From positions 1-49,138 of the forward strand of contig RPFO01000274.1 in the NCBI GenBank assembly GCA_009746045.1: a DNA stretch of 49,138 bases, given 5' to 3'. The position numbers were made by a program, and so were the translations under genes. The first letter of the stretch is position 1; each line of letters starts with the position of its first letter. Positions 25,615 through 34,725 of the stretch are shown here, piece after piece. The notes under the pieces were generated by a model. That model ran no database searches. It worked only from the letters and a program-made list of their open reading frames with translations, and was not told the DNA's origin. The DNA comes from Mesostigma viride. Lineage: Eukaryota; Streptophyta; Mesostigmatophyceae; Mesostigmatales; Mesostigmataceae.

Positions 25615-25750
25615 TCACAAAGAACTGCTGCACCACCGATGATCCCTGCGGGAACTGCTCTGCTGCCGACGGTCCCTGCGAAAACTGCTGCAGTGCCGAC
25701 AATGCCTGTGGAAACTGCGACATTGCCGACGCTGCCTGCGGGAACTGAAG

Positions 25751-25843
<93 letters not shown>

Positions 25844-25880
25844 AGTTGTTGCTGCAGTTGCTGCTGCAGTTGCTGCTGCA

Positions 25881-25922
<42 letters not shown>

Positions 25923-26270
25923 GCTGGACCACTTGTTTCTGCACCTCTTGACGCAGCTGCAAACCAAGCTCTTCAACCTTCTTGCTTTGGTTCTCCATAG
26001 CTCGTTGCATCTCTCTCATCGTCTGTTCCACGCCCACCAGTACGGGGGTCGGCGGCGGCAGCGGCTGGGTACGCTCTGGCTGGGTGCGCTCTGGCTGCCG
26101 TGCAGGACCTTGCCACATCGGCCGGCGCATTGGTGGTTTGCACCGGCCAAAAAATCTACTTTCATGGCACCAGATTTCTTTCCTAGCACCCATTTCCTAC
26201 AATCGTCCCCGGCATAACACAAATCAATCAATTCGTCCATGTCATCGCTTCGGCTATCAGCATCGGGCAT
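25615..26270 (-). pseudogene. poly-glutamine host-type gene, probable frameshift
   Basis: Read leftwards, one frame starts MPDADSRSDDMDELIDLCYA and runs WVLGKKSGAMKVDFLAGANH, CAGRCGKVLHGSQ. The sense then appears to move to the next frame: RTQPLPPPTPVLVGVEQTMR, a helix MENQSKKVEELGLQLRQEVQ, then a long Q tract and an Arg/Ser/Cys-rich end. A helix followed by poly-Q suggests a nuclear regulatory or DNA-binding protein carried by the element. The switch may be a frameshift or an unrecognised intron. Family not recognised. Confidence 0.4.
25752..25920. repeat. CTG/CAG triplet microsatellite
   Basis: Near-pure (CTG)n with a few CAGTTG interruptions; it encodes poly-Gln on the minus strand. Probably length-variable. 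Confidence 0.95.
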
Positions 26271-26429
26271 AGTTCCCGTGGCTAGTGCCCATCATTCTTT
26301 CCACCTTGAGCGGGGCGAAGTCACGAATTCAAGCGCGAAGTGCATTTGAATCAAGCGGGAACTGGGTGACACTCCTTGAAGACGTGCAGCTCCAAGGCAT
26401 GCAAATGATGCAATGTATGAAAGATACGA

Positions 26430-27385
26430 TACGCAAAGTTCAGGTGTTCAGGTGAAGCCGTGAAGACGTGGTGAAGACAGGTGAAGACGCGGTGAAGACG
26501 TGAAGACGTGAAGACGTGAAGACGTGAAGACGTGAAGACACGATACGGCAAGTTCAGGTGAAGTTCAGGTGTTCAGGTGAAGCCGTGAAGACGTGAAGAC
26601 GTGAAGCCGTGAAGACGTGGTGAAGACAGGTGAAGACGCGGTGAAGACGTGAAGACGTGAAGACGTGAAGACGTGAAGACGTGAAGACGTGAAGACACGA
26701 TACGGCAAGTTCAGGTGAAGTTCAGGTGTTCAGGTGAAGCCGTGAAGACGTGAAGACGCGAAGACGTGAAGACGTGGTGAAGACAGGTGAAGACGCGGTG
26801 AAGACGTGAAGACGTGAAGACGTGAAGACGTGAAGACGTGAAGACACGATACGGCAAGTTCAGGTGAAGTTCAGGTGTTCAGGTGAAGCCGTGAAGCCGT
26901 GAAGACGTGAAGCCGTGAAGACGTGGTGAAGACAGGTGAAGACGCGGTGAAGACGTGAAGACGTGAAGACGTGAAGACGTGAAGACGTGAAGACACGATA
27001 CGGCAAGTTCAGGTGAAGTTCAGGTGTTCAGGTGAAGCCGTGAAGCCGTGAAGCCGTGAAGCCGTGAAGACGTGGTGAAGACAGGTGAAGACGCGGTGAA
27101 GACGTGAAGACGTGAAGACGTGAAGACGTGAAGACGTGAAGACACGATACGGCAAGTTCAGGTGAAGTTCAGGTGTTCAGGTGAAGCCGTGAAGACGTGA
27201 AGACGTGAAGCCGTGAAGACGTGGTGAAGACAGGTGAAGACGCGGTGAAGACGTGAAGACGTGAAGACGTGCATGCAAGGTATCAAAGATACGATACGCC
27301 GCAAGTTCAGGTGAAGTCGTGAAGACGTGAAGACGTGAAGACGTGAAGACGTGAAGACGTGAAGACGTGAAGACGTGAAGACCAG
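26430..27385. repeat. (GTGAAGAC)n minisatellite with about 140-bp higher-order unit
   Basis: The 8-bp unit GTGAAGAC and the variant GTGAAGCC recur throughout. A higher-order block opening ACACGATACGGCAAGTTCAG, then GTGTTCAGGTGAAGCC, then GTGGTGAAGACAGGTGAAG repeats about six times with length variation. Non-coding. Confidence 0.9.
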
Positions 27386-27489
27386 GACTGTCACGTGAAG
27401 ACTGGGACGTGAAGGCAAGTTGCAGCACTCGGCCGCTGCAGTCGCACGCAGGTAGAAACGAGTATTGCTGCTTGAATCTGTCAAGACCC

Positions 27490-27780
27490 CATCGAATGTA
27501 AAACATGTTTTTCGTAAAGAAATCCGACTCGTGGGCGGGCTTTACATATTGCTTCTGTCCAAGCACTACCGGATGTAAAACAGTATACTTCTTGAAGAAA
27601 TAAGTTGGGGCTTTGTTGGGCGTCACATTTGACCGGTGGGCGGAGTTTCCTGCTTCTGTGAAGGCGCCATGGAATGTAGATCAGTAGATTTTCTAAAGAA
27701 ATCTGAGTTGTGGGCGGGGCCTTTATTGCTTGTGTCCATCCACCACCGGATGTAGAACAGTAGACTTATTGAAGGTGAAT
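27490..27780. repeat. three diverged copies of a roughly 95-bp repeat
   Basis: Each copy contains a GGATGTAAAACAG/GGAATGTAGATCAG word, then TTGAAGAAAT or similar, then TGGGCGG. Copies start near 27494, 27571 and 27668, with a partial at 27748. Possibly the degenerate remains of another small element. Confidence 0.55.
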
Positions 27781-27785
27781 CACGA

Positions 27786-28820
27786 TACAACAGCTGTAGT
27801 TGACAACATCATGACCGGCACATCTTTCCCCCACCGCTGCTCAACCCGGTCCCCCCCAAACTCCTCCACACTTGCCCACCTTTCCACCCTCCTCCACGGC
27901 CCGTTGTGTTTGCAGGCGTTGGCACAAAGGGAGGAGGCCGTGCGAGCCGGGAAACTCACGGTATGGTTTGATTTCTAGTTTTGTATTAGGACCCTAGGGT
28001 AGCTATGTTATATAGGCATGTCTGACAGCATAGCTCACCATTTCATTACCATGGGATGCTGAGCATACCATTTCCAGAGAGGTAAGTCAGTCACTCTTCG
28101 CAGTTGACAAGTCAGAGAAAGCAATCAAGTGCAGCGTTCACAACTCTTGCCGCTCGTAACCTTTTGTCTGCCCGGTTTGGCAGCTCCCTGTCTTTGCTTT
28201 CTCTCGTATTTCTTTCTTTTGTCTCTTTTCTACATCTTTCTTTGCTAATTCTTGAATATATGATGCTATTGTAGCATCCTTCTAGCGCGGATCGCTCTTA
28301 ATATCCTTCTCGCGCACGTTTCCTCGCTTTTTCTCATGTAAGAGCGTCTTCCCTGCCCATGCAGCGTGTACCTGGTGTGTGTGGCTCTGCCTTGCCAATC
28401 ACAACTGACCGACATGCTGGTCAGGCACTGCAGGTCGTTGCCCTTGCGTGTGTGAACCTGCTGTTTTGGCTGTTCCCATGGCCGCTGCGTGTGTCCGTGA
28501 ATGATACCATGGGAGGGAGACTTCTCCCATGGGTCCCCTTCGCTGACACTCGTGATGTAGGTTCGCGTCGACTTGTTTCTCTCACTGTGCCCATATTGGC
28601 CTCGCACGGCTTTGTCTCTCATTCCTTGTTTGCATGCGGCGGCGTGTAGACCATCATCTTCATCCGAGACCGCAACAGCAAGGGCCAGGAGGTGAGTAAT
28701 TGCTGAGGGCATGGCTCCTATCCCCTGATGAGTCTAGCGCCATGTACCACCCTCTATGCCTGCATATAGGTGACGCATTGAAAATGCAAGCATCTTACTA
28801 GAAGTAGCACGGGCCTCCGA
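27786..28820. other. transposon interior without a supported gene
   Basis: Only short ORFs and pyrimidine-rich stretches (about 28190-28260, TTTCTTTCTTTTGTCTC) are present. Splice-like GT and AG words exist, but no exon chain can be supported. Confidence 0.35.
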
Positions 28821-28869
28821 GGTGAGATTTTGCGCAGGCCTCATGATCCCAATGGACCTGCGAAGCGCA

Positions 28870-29850
28870 TGGCGCGCATGGGCGGCCGGCCGGCGCAGCT
28901 GGCATGCGGCGGGGCGGGGCTGTCGACGGGCGGCGGGGCAGGGCCGTCGGCGCACGGGGGGCCAGCGGCGCTGCCGGTGCGCGCGGGCGGCGGGCCGGCG
29001 CACCTGGCATGCGGCGGGGCAGGGCTGTCGACGGGCGGCGGGGCGGGGCAGTCGACGGGCGGCGGGGCAGGGCCAGCGGCGCTGCCGGCGCGCGTGGGCG
29101 GCGGGCCGGCGCAGCTGGCATGCGGCGGGGCGGGGCTGTCGACGGGCGGCGGGGCAGGGCTGTCGACGGGCGGCGGGGCAGGGCCGTCGGCGCGCGGGGG
29201 GCCAGCGGCGCTGCCGGCGCGCGCGGGCGGCGGGCCGGCGCACCTGGCATGCGGTGGGTCGGGGCTGTCGACGGGCGGCGGGGCGGGGCAGTCGACGGGC
29301 GGCGGGGCAGGGCCGTCAGCGCGCGGGGGGCCAGCGGCGCTGCCGGCGCGCGTGGGCGGCGGGCCGGCGCAGCTGGCATGCGGCGGGGCGGGGCAGTCGA
29401 CGGGCGGCGGGGCGGGGCAGCCGGTGCGCGGCGGGGCGGCGCCGTCGGCGGGCGGCGAGGTGGCGCAGCCAGCGCGCAGCGAGGTGGCAGCGGCGGCGCA
29501 GCCTGCATGCGGCGGGGCAGGGCTGTCGACGGGCGGCGGGGCGGGGCAGTCGACGGGCGGCGGGGCAGGGCCGTCGGCGCGCGGGGGCCAGCGGCGCTGC
29601 CGGCGCGCATGGGCGGCGGGCCGGCGCAGCTGGCATGCGGCGGGGCGGGGCTGTCAACGGGCGGCGGGGCAGGGCCGTCGGCACGCGGGGGGCCAACGGC
29701 GCTGCCGGCGCGCGTGGGCGGCGGGCCGGCGCAGCTGGCATGCGGCGGGGCGGGGCAGCCTGTCGACGGGCTACGGGGCGGGGCAGCCGGCGCGCGGCGG
29801 GCCGGCGGCGCAGCCGGCGGGCAGCGGAGCGGCGGAGCGGCACAGCCGGT
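28870..29850. repeat. GC-rich minisatellite, about 110-bp unit
   Basis: Repeats of GGCATGCGGCGGGGCGGGGC, CTGTCGACGGGCGGCGGGGC, GGGCCAGCGGCGCTGCCGGC and GCGCGTGGGCGGCGGGCCGG, about eight rounds. Every frame is open because of composition alone. It lies directly 5' of the ORF at 29873 and could either be a coding extension of it or its upstream region. Confidence 0.9.
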
Positions 29851-29872
29851 GCCTGAAAAACGCGGTCGCTCA

Positions 29873-31403
29873 ATGAAGGTGCACCACGCCGTCTTCTTCC
29901 AGGTACAGGGCAACACAGAGACCTGGTTGTCCTACCGGACCACGGAGTCCCAAAAGACGCCGTGGCAGCCCGCGGGGACTCGACAGGAAGGCGCGCCACG
30001 GTGCGGGAAGGCGATGACACAGCCATACAGGTTTGATGCGGAGGGGCGGCCGCTGTTTGGCGTCCGACTTGTGGATCCAGACCGCATTCCGATGTTGCAG
30101 GACACCCCAGCCTTCGCACCATTGAACATGGAGTTTCTGGGGAAGGAGCTGGAGTCGATCAAAACAAGGGTCGAGAAGTTGCCCCATGGCATCTGGCAGT
30201 GGTACTTTCCGCCCGACACCATCAAGCCAAACAAGGCCTTTTTTCGCAAGTCAAGTCCCACATGCCCCTGAGGAGGTGCCTGAGGAGTGGCGCCCTTTGC
30301 CGTGGCCATCTCGCGCGGACATCTCCGCCCTGCGTGAGCACGATGCAGCGCCTGAACCACCACCGACGCAAGAAGAGCACTTCATGGCGTTGGTCGACGC
30401 AGAGGCGGTGCGCGTCACCCCGCTGGTAGACCGAGTTCGTCATGATGGCCACACACAGCAGGAATGGGCGGCAGAAGACAGGGCCATGGCAGCCAAGGTC
30501 GCTTACTTGAAGCGCATGCAAGGCGTTGAGAAAGGCTCCGCTGTTCTATACTGGCACCCTTCAGCTGGTATTCTCTGCAACTCGAAGCTCACGTGGACTC
30601 CAGTCCTCGTTGGCATCATCAAGGAGGTGGTTGCGAAGGAGGATGGCGGCCAACCTTCTATTGAGCTCTTTGTATACCGCGCTAAGCATTTGCATGACAC
30701 GTGGCACCCGTGGAATACAGACATTGCGCAATGGCCCCATCCGCCAACCACTGCGGCGCACACGGTGATCATCACCGCCTCAGACCTCGTCTTGACACAA
30801 GTGGTGGGCAAGCGAGGTCAGCCGCCCCATGGAGTCTCCTTGGGTGCGAACAAAAAGCTCACCAAGGAGTGCCTAAAGGCGCTGAAGGAGGTGCCCTATG
30901 ACGCGGAACACCCGGTCGTGAAGTGGCAAGATGCTGAATGCTCAAAGGGCATCGTCGGCATGGCGAAGGCATGCTGGGAAGGCGTAACGCTGCAGGTCAA
31001 GAGTGGCAGCCGCAACCTCGTAGGGCAAGTCGTGTGTCATTGGGCGTCGGAGCGTGTGACATCCGCGGACGGTCGCACCGAAAGCCGGGACGGCAGGTAC
31101 CATGGTCGTGTCGCTGTTGTCGACACGCAAAACGACATGGTAGCCATGTACTGGGGTGCCCGTTGGGAGGAGGACGCGGTTTCTTGCGTGCCTCTCCACG
31201 AGCTGGAGGCACAGATCTGCGGGTGCCCCGGTGTGGTCGTCCCTGCGTTGCAAGCGCCGGATATCACCCTGGCCGAGGCTCGATTGCGCGAGATGGTTCC
31301 ACCCAGCGACGTTGTGGCGGAGAACAACAACGCAGGCGCCTCCCGGCGTCGGAAGCGAGCGCTCATCCTTGCCGATGACGATGACGACGACGACGACTGC
31401 TGA
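29873..31403 (+). pseudogene. transposon-borne ORF of unknown function, frameshift at T6
   Basis: The ATG at 29873 gives MKVHHAVFFQVQGNTETWLS, reaching PPDTIKPNKAFF. At TTTTTT (30239-30244) the frame derails, and the next frame continues QVPHAPEEVPEEWRPLPWPS to the stop at 31403, ending RRRKRALILA followed by an Asp8 tail. Middle motifs: LTWTPVLVGIIKEVVAKEDG, LFVYRAKHLHDTWHPW, YHGRVAVVDTQNDMVAMYWG. The frame is open upstream through the GC minisatellite, so the true start is uncertain. About 509 residues from 29873. I do not recognise the family. Its position suggests a gene carried by the element, conceivably a diverged DNA-binding or transposition protein. Confidence 0.5.
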
Positions 31404-31409
31404 AGCGCA

Positions 31410-31800
31410 AGCAGCGTTGTTGTCATTGAGCTGCTCATGTGCTGCTGCTGCTGCTGTGCTGCCATGCTACTGCTGCTGCATTGCTGCCGTGCTGCTGCTG
31501 TGCTATTGTGCTGATGTGTTGCTGCATTGCTGCCGTGCCGCTGATGTATTGCTGTCGTGCTGCTGTGTTGATGCACTGCTGCATTGCTGCCGTGCTGCTG
31601 AGCTAGTACTGCCTATTAGTGAATTTCCTATCAATGGACTATAGTCCACTGATAGGAAATTCAGGAATCGGCATACTAAGTTGCTGCTGCGCTGACTTGT
31701 GCTCCTGCTATGCGGCCGTGTTGATGTGCTACAGTTGTGCTGCTGCTGTGCTACGGTCATGCTGCTGCTGTGTTGCTGGGCTGATGTGTTGTTGCATTGA
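31410..31800. repeat. degenerate CTG/TGCTG-rich repeat
   Basis: Imperfect GCTGCTG and TGTTGCTGCATTGCTGCCGTG units following the ORF stop, interrupted by the palindrome at 31621. Confidence 0.8.
31621..31662. repeat. 42-bp near-perfect palindrome
   Basis: GAATTTCCTATCA at the left end, GGACTATAGTCC in the centre and TGATAGGAAATTC at the right, with one mismatched pair. It sits inside the CTG-rich repeat and may be a tiny foldback or a solo palindrome insertion. Confidence 0.8.
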
Positions 31801-32676
31801 TGTAGTGGCTATTGTTCCGCTACTACAATTTGCTACTGATGCCGCTGCTGGTGCTTTTTTGCATGTCAGTGCCCGCTATGTTCACACCACTGTTGCCGCG
31901 GTTGGTATCGCGTGATTTCCACCGGTTGTGCGTTGACATGTGTTACTCATGCATTTCCCCCTATATTTGGTAGCACGCGGTTTCGCGTTAGTTAGGTGCA
32001 GACAGCTGCATGTAGACAAACATCTTGTTTAAGTCGGTCAATTAACTGTTCTTGACGCATCATGGTCCAAGTCGACCGACCTGTAGGGACCAGTAGAGCA
32101 ATTGTCTAGGAGAAAGAGCGTGATCGCTGCAGAAGCCGCGTGGCAGCCGTGGCTGCACCTGTAGTACGACCTGCATATATATGGATACTGTATTTGGATA
32201 CTGGGTTGTTTATCAATTCTGGTTTTAATTTATTTAGTGTACCTGGTGTTGGCATGCCAACTCAGTGCTAAACTACTTTATGCACAATGATGCAACTTGA
32301 TGCTATAGTGACGTGCCACGATGTAACTTTATTAACTTCACCATTAGTCATGGGGTCAATAGGATTGCTCATTATGCCATGTTAACATGAACCATGGGTT
32401 ACGTAATAGTGAAAACAGTAATCATGATGCTCCACTTGAAGTCTCCAACATGGTCATGTTTGGAATTTTATTGATCATACTTACAATATATGAAAAGAGA
32501 CAACAAACGTGGAAGCATGGCACGCCGAGGCCGATAATATATGTGTGAAATATGAAAAGAGACAACATCTTTGGCAAGCATGATCATATCATGCTTGCCA
32601 AACATATTAATGATATCGACCATGTCCAGAAACCATGTTTGCCAATGGTGCATTTAGGATACATTTGAAGCCGTGC
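31801..32676. other. transposon right flank without a recognised gene
   Basis: AT-rich and stop-dense in all frames. It contains a hairpin at 32570-32602 and repeated words such as GAAAAGAGACAACA (about 32490 and 32554). No further feature. Confidence 0.4.
32570..32602. repeat. 15-bp-arm hairpin near right end of transposon
   Basis: TTTGGCAAGCATGAT and its exact inverted copy are separated by three bases. Subterminal position; could be a protein-binding site or a transcription end structure. Confidence 0.7.
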
Positions 32677-32705
32677 AAATGTATCCTAATCCGGTAAAAC
32701 CACCC
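32677..32705 (-). repeat. right terminal inverted repeat
   Basis: Exact inverted copy of 23431-23459. Confidence 0.85.
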
Positions 32706-32708
32706 GCC
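32706..32708. repeat. target-site duplication GCC (right)
   Basis: Right copy of the three-base duplication. Dropping it restores the reductase frame. Confidence 0.6.
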
Positions 32709-33336
32709 CAGCGGCACGTTGTCGAAGATCATGTCCACGGTCGAGTGGGGAGAGGTTCCGGAGGGCATCCACAAGCCCCTGGGGAAGTACGTCTTCAACA
32801 ATGTCACTTTCTCGAGGCACGACGTTCTCGTGAAGAAGTTCACAGAGGCGGGGTACAAGGTCGTAGAGAAGCCGTTCGAGCCCGAGTCGGTTCTCGTCAC
32901 GTTCCCCGTTTCGTACGACTCGGTTCCTTTCGTCAAGAGGACCGTGACGAGGAAAGACGGCGCGGTGGAGGAGGTGGAGGTCAACTTGGAGACCGCTGTG
33001 GAGCAGTTGGAGAGGTACCGGCAAGTGATGGAGAGCTACGTCGAGCAGAACGTGAGCTGCACCGTTTCCTACGACCCTTCCGAAATCCCTTCGATTCTGG
33101 AATGGTTCGACGCGCATTGGGACGAGTACGTGGGCGTTTCTTTCCTCCTGAGATGCGACCCTACGAAGAACGCGTCCGACCTCGGATACGCCTACCTGCC
33201 TCAAGAGGTGGTGACCAAGGCGAAGTTCGACGCGTACCTGTCAAAACTTCGCCCGGTTCAATACCGCGGCGCGATTTCCGCGGACGATTTCGTCGTGGAT
33301 GCGGACTGCCCTTCGGGTGCATGTCCTGCGCGCTAA
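32709..33336 (+). pseudogene. nrdJ: class II ribonucleotide reductase, 3' part
   Basis: Resumes at SGTLSKIM, the phosphate-binding loop that follows TVKP in the left half. It continues through EAGYKVVEKPFEPESVLVTF, and a C-terminal alpha/beta region, and ends DADCPSGACPAR. The CxxxxC pair near the end is the flexible-tail redox cysteine pair that re-reduces the active site, expected for this enzyme. An ATG at 32719 could allow internal starts, but the fragment lacks the active site. The frame is clean over 208 codons, so the split is young or the coding region is otherwise undamaged. Confidence 0.8.
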
Positions 33337-33824
33337 ACCACTAAAGCACCGGCAGGGGTCGGTGCAGCAGCGACCGGCGTCTTTTTGGAGGCGAAGAACT
33401 TGTAAAACACGACCGCTAGCACGATGATGATGATGAGGAACAGCACGAGAGTGATGATTCCTCCTGCTGTGCTTCCCTTCTGTTCTTCATCCCCTGACCC
33501 CGAACCGGAACCGCCCCCTCCGAAGGCACCGGCGATCTTATCGAACGCGAAGAACCCTCCTGCCGTGGCCAGAGCCCCGGCGAGGGCTTTGCCGGCATTG
33601 GAGGCGTACTCTTTCATCCTTTGGTTCATGCTCATCGCGGAAGACTGGGCTGCGGAGTTAGTCTTGTCTAATTGTTCTTTCAACTTTTGTTCACGACCTT
33701 CTTGGTTCGTATTCAGCTCATCGGGTTTCGGTTTGCCACTGCCACTGGAAGCCGGCGGTTTAGAACTTTTTTGAATATTGAACGCAATTCCTCCTGGTCG
33801 GCGTTTGAGTAAACCGGCCATCAA
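33333..33824 (-). CDS. membrane protein with C-terminal anchor, 163 aa
   Basis: M(M)AGLLKRRPGGIAFNIQKSS opens a polar Lys/Gln-rich coiled region; then an Ala/Gly-rich helix (AGKALAGALATAGGFFAF), a Gly/Ser linker, and a strong membrane helix (GGIITLVLFLIIIIVLAVVF) before KFFASKK and an Ala/Pro tail. The stop overlaps the reductase stop, convergent. First of four consecutive minus-strand single-span proteins, likely virion-membrane components. Confidence 0.65.
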   Translation of the reverse strand: MMAGLLKRRPGGIAFNIQKSSKPPASSGSGKPKPDELNTNQEGREQKLKEQLDKTNSAAQSSAMSMNQRMKEYASNAGKALAGALATAGGFFAFDKIAGAFGGGGSGSGSGDEEQKGSTAGGIITLVLFLIIIIVLAVVFYKFFASKKTPVAAAPTPAGALVV

Positions 33825-33852
33825 ATAATAATAATTGTAATGACGAAAATTT

Positions 33853-34281
33853 TCAAGTCCGTTTGTTATTAAACATCTTTATCGCAATGTAAATGCAAAG
33901 CAGGAACGCGATCACCAATAGGATTATCAACCCTATCAACGCGCCAGAACTCGTTTTGCCTCCCTCCTCTTGATCGCCCCACGCGACCTCGTACACTTGA
34001 TCGCCCACCGCCATTCCGCCAGCCGCTGCCACCGCCGTCATGGCTATATCGCCGGCAAAACTGGACCCGTCCACCACCTTCTCCACTCTCGAAGATTTCG
34101 ATGCCGCCCCGGCAACGTCGTCGCCCTGAGATCCCACTGTTCTAATTCCTCTGACAAGATTCGAGGAGTTCTTAGCGGTTCGTACCAACTCCGTCGCGGA
34201 CTTTACCGCCCGAACACCACTTTGAACGCCTCTTGCCAGCGACGCTGCTCCCCGTAATACTGCTGCGGCAGACATGATCAC
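33853..34281 (-). CDS. membrane protein, 142 aa
   Basis: The start is probably the second Met (MSAAAVLRGAASLARGVQSG). An Ala/Ser/Val-rich amphipathic N-terminal half is followed by an Ala/Gly helix (DIAMTAVAAAGGMAVGDQVY), EVAWGDQEEGG and a C-terminal helix (SGALIGLIILLVIAFLLCIY). Same layout as its neighbours; family unknown. Confidence 0.65.
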   Translation of the reverse strand: MIMSAAAVLRGAASLARGVQSGVRAVKSATELVRTAKNSSNLVRGIRTVGSQGDDVAGAASKSSRVEKVVDGSSFAGDIAMTAVAAAGGMAVGDQVYEVAWGDQEEGGKTSSGALIGLIILLVIAFLLCIYIAIKMFNNKRT

Positions 34282-34290
34282 GTCGTATCA

Positions 34291-34683
34291 TTATCCAAGG
34301 AAGGAATTAAACGTGCTGAAGAAGTCCGACTTGGAAGACGGGACCCCGCTCGTCTGCCCCATCCGAGTGAACGCCGCAGACGAGGGTTCGTGGGCCGTGG
34401 GCGTTAGGGGCGGTACAGGTCCTCCTCCTACGAAGGCGAATTCGGACGTAGGCTGAGTCTTCTGCTCCTTCGAGTAGTACACTAGCGCGACCACGCCAGC
34501 GACGAGGGCGGCGATCGCGAACCATCCCATGACCCCCAACCCCTGATCCGGTTTCGACCTGTTCAACCGAACCCGCCTCTTCACATCCTCTTCGGTGACG
34601 CCACGTGTCGTAGATCCTCCACTGTTCATCATTACATTCGACATAACCGAAGAAAATTCTCCTGGCTGAATGGACACGGTCAT
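34291..34683 (-). CDS. single-span membrane protein, 130 aa
   Basis: MTVSIQPGEFSSVMSNVMMN, a basic stretch (KRRVRLNRSKPDQG), one helix (VMGWFAIAALVAGVVALVYY) and a polar C-terminal tail rich in Ser/Pro/Thr. Part of the same minus-strand set. The gap 34684-34725 upstream is short and AT-biased. Confidence 0.65.
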   Translation of the reverse strand: MTVSIQPGEFSSVMSNVMMNSGGSTTRGVTEEDVKRRVRLNRSKPDQGLGVMGWFAIAALVAGVVALVYYSKEQKTQPTSEFAFVGGGPVPPLTPTAHEPSSAAFTRMGQTSGVPSSKSDFFSTFNSFLG

Positions 34684-34725
34684 GGTTTCCTACACAAAAG
34701 GGCAAGAAGATATTAAGGACCGGAG

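Larger units (their letters stand above)
23431..32705. mobile_element. 9275-bp TIR DNA transposon inside the reductase gene
   Basis: The ends are about 29-bp perfect inverted repeats starting GGGTGGTTTTACC, with an apparent 3-bp target duplication GCC. AGGATACATTTG motifs recur just inside both ends. The interior is host-like: minisatellites, CAG repeats, a minus-strand glutamine-rich ORF (25615-26270) and a plus-strand ORF (29873-31403). No transposase with a recognisable DDE core was found, so the element is non-autonomous, carries a very diverged transposase, or is a composite. Composition and repeat style differ completely from the viral DNA. Confidence 0.8.

Noticed and set aside
23950-25642. 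Long open frames on both strands (up to 530 codons) over the CAGCCACG array
   Set aside because: The 8-bp unit contains no stop in any frame, so openness is a by-product of the repeat; the translation is one short motif repeated.
25639-26217. Poly-leucine ORF on the plus strand
   Set aside because: Translation of the CTG repeat in the opposite direction to the better supported poly-Gln reading; flanks show no domain.
23431-27780. CRISPR array
   Set aside because: Repeats are head-to-tail satellites without unique spacers, in a eukaryotic-type element.
28798-29916. Several overlapping long ORFs of Ala/Pro/Arg or Gly/Arg repeats
   Set aside because: All frames of the GC-rich minisatellite are open by composition; none has independent support.
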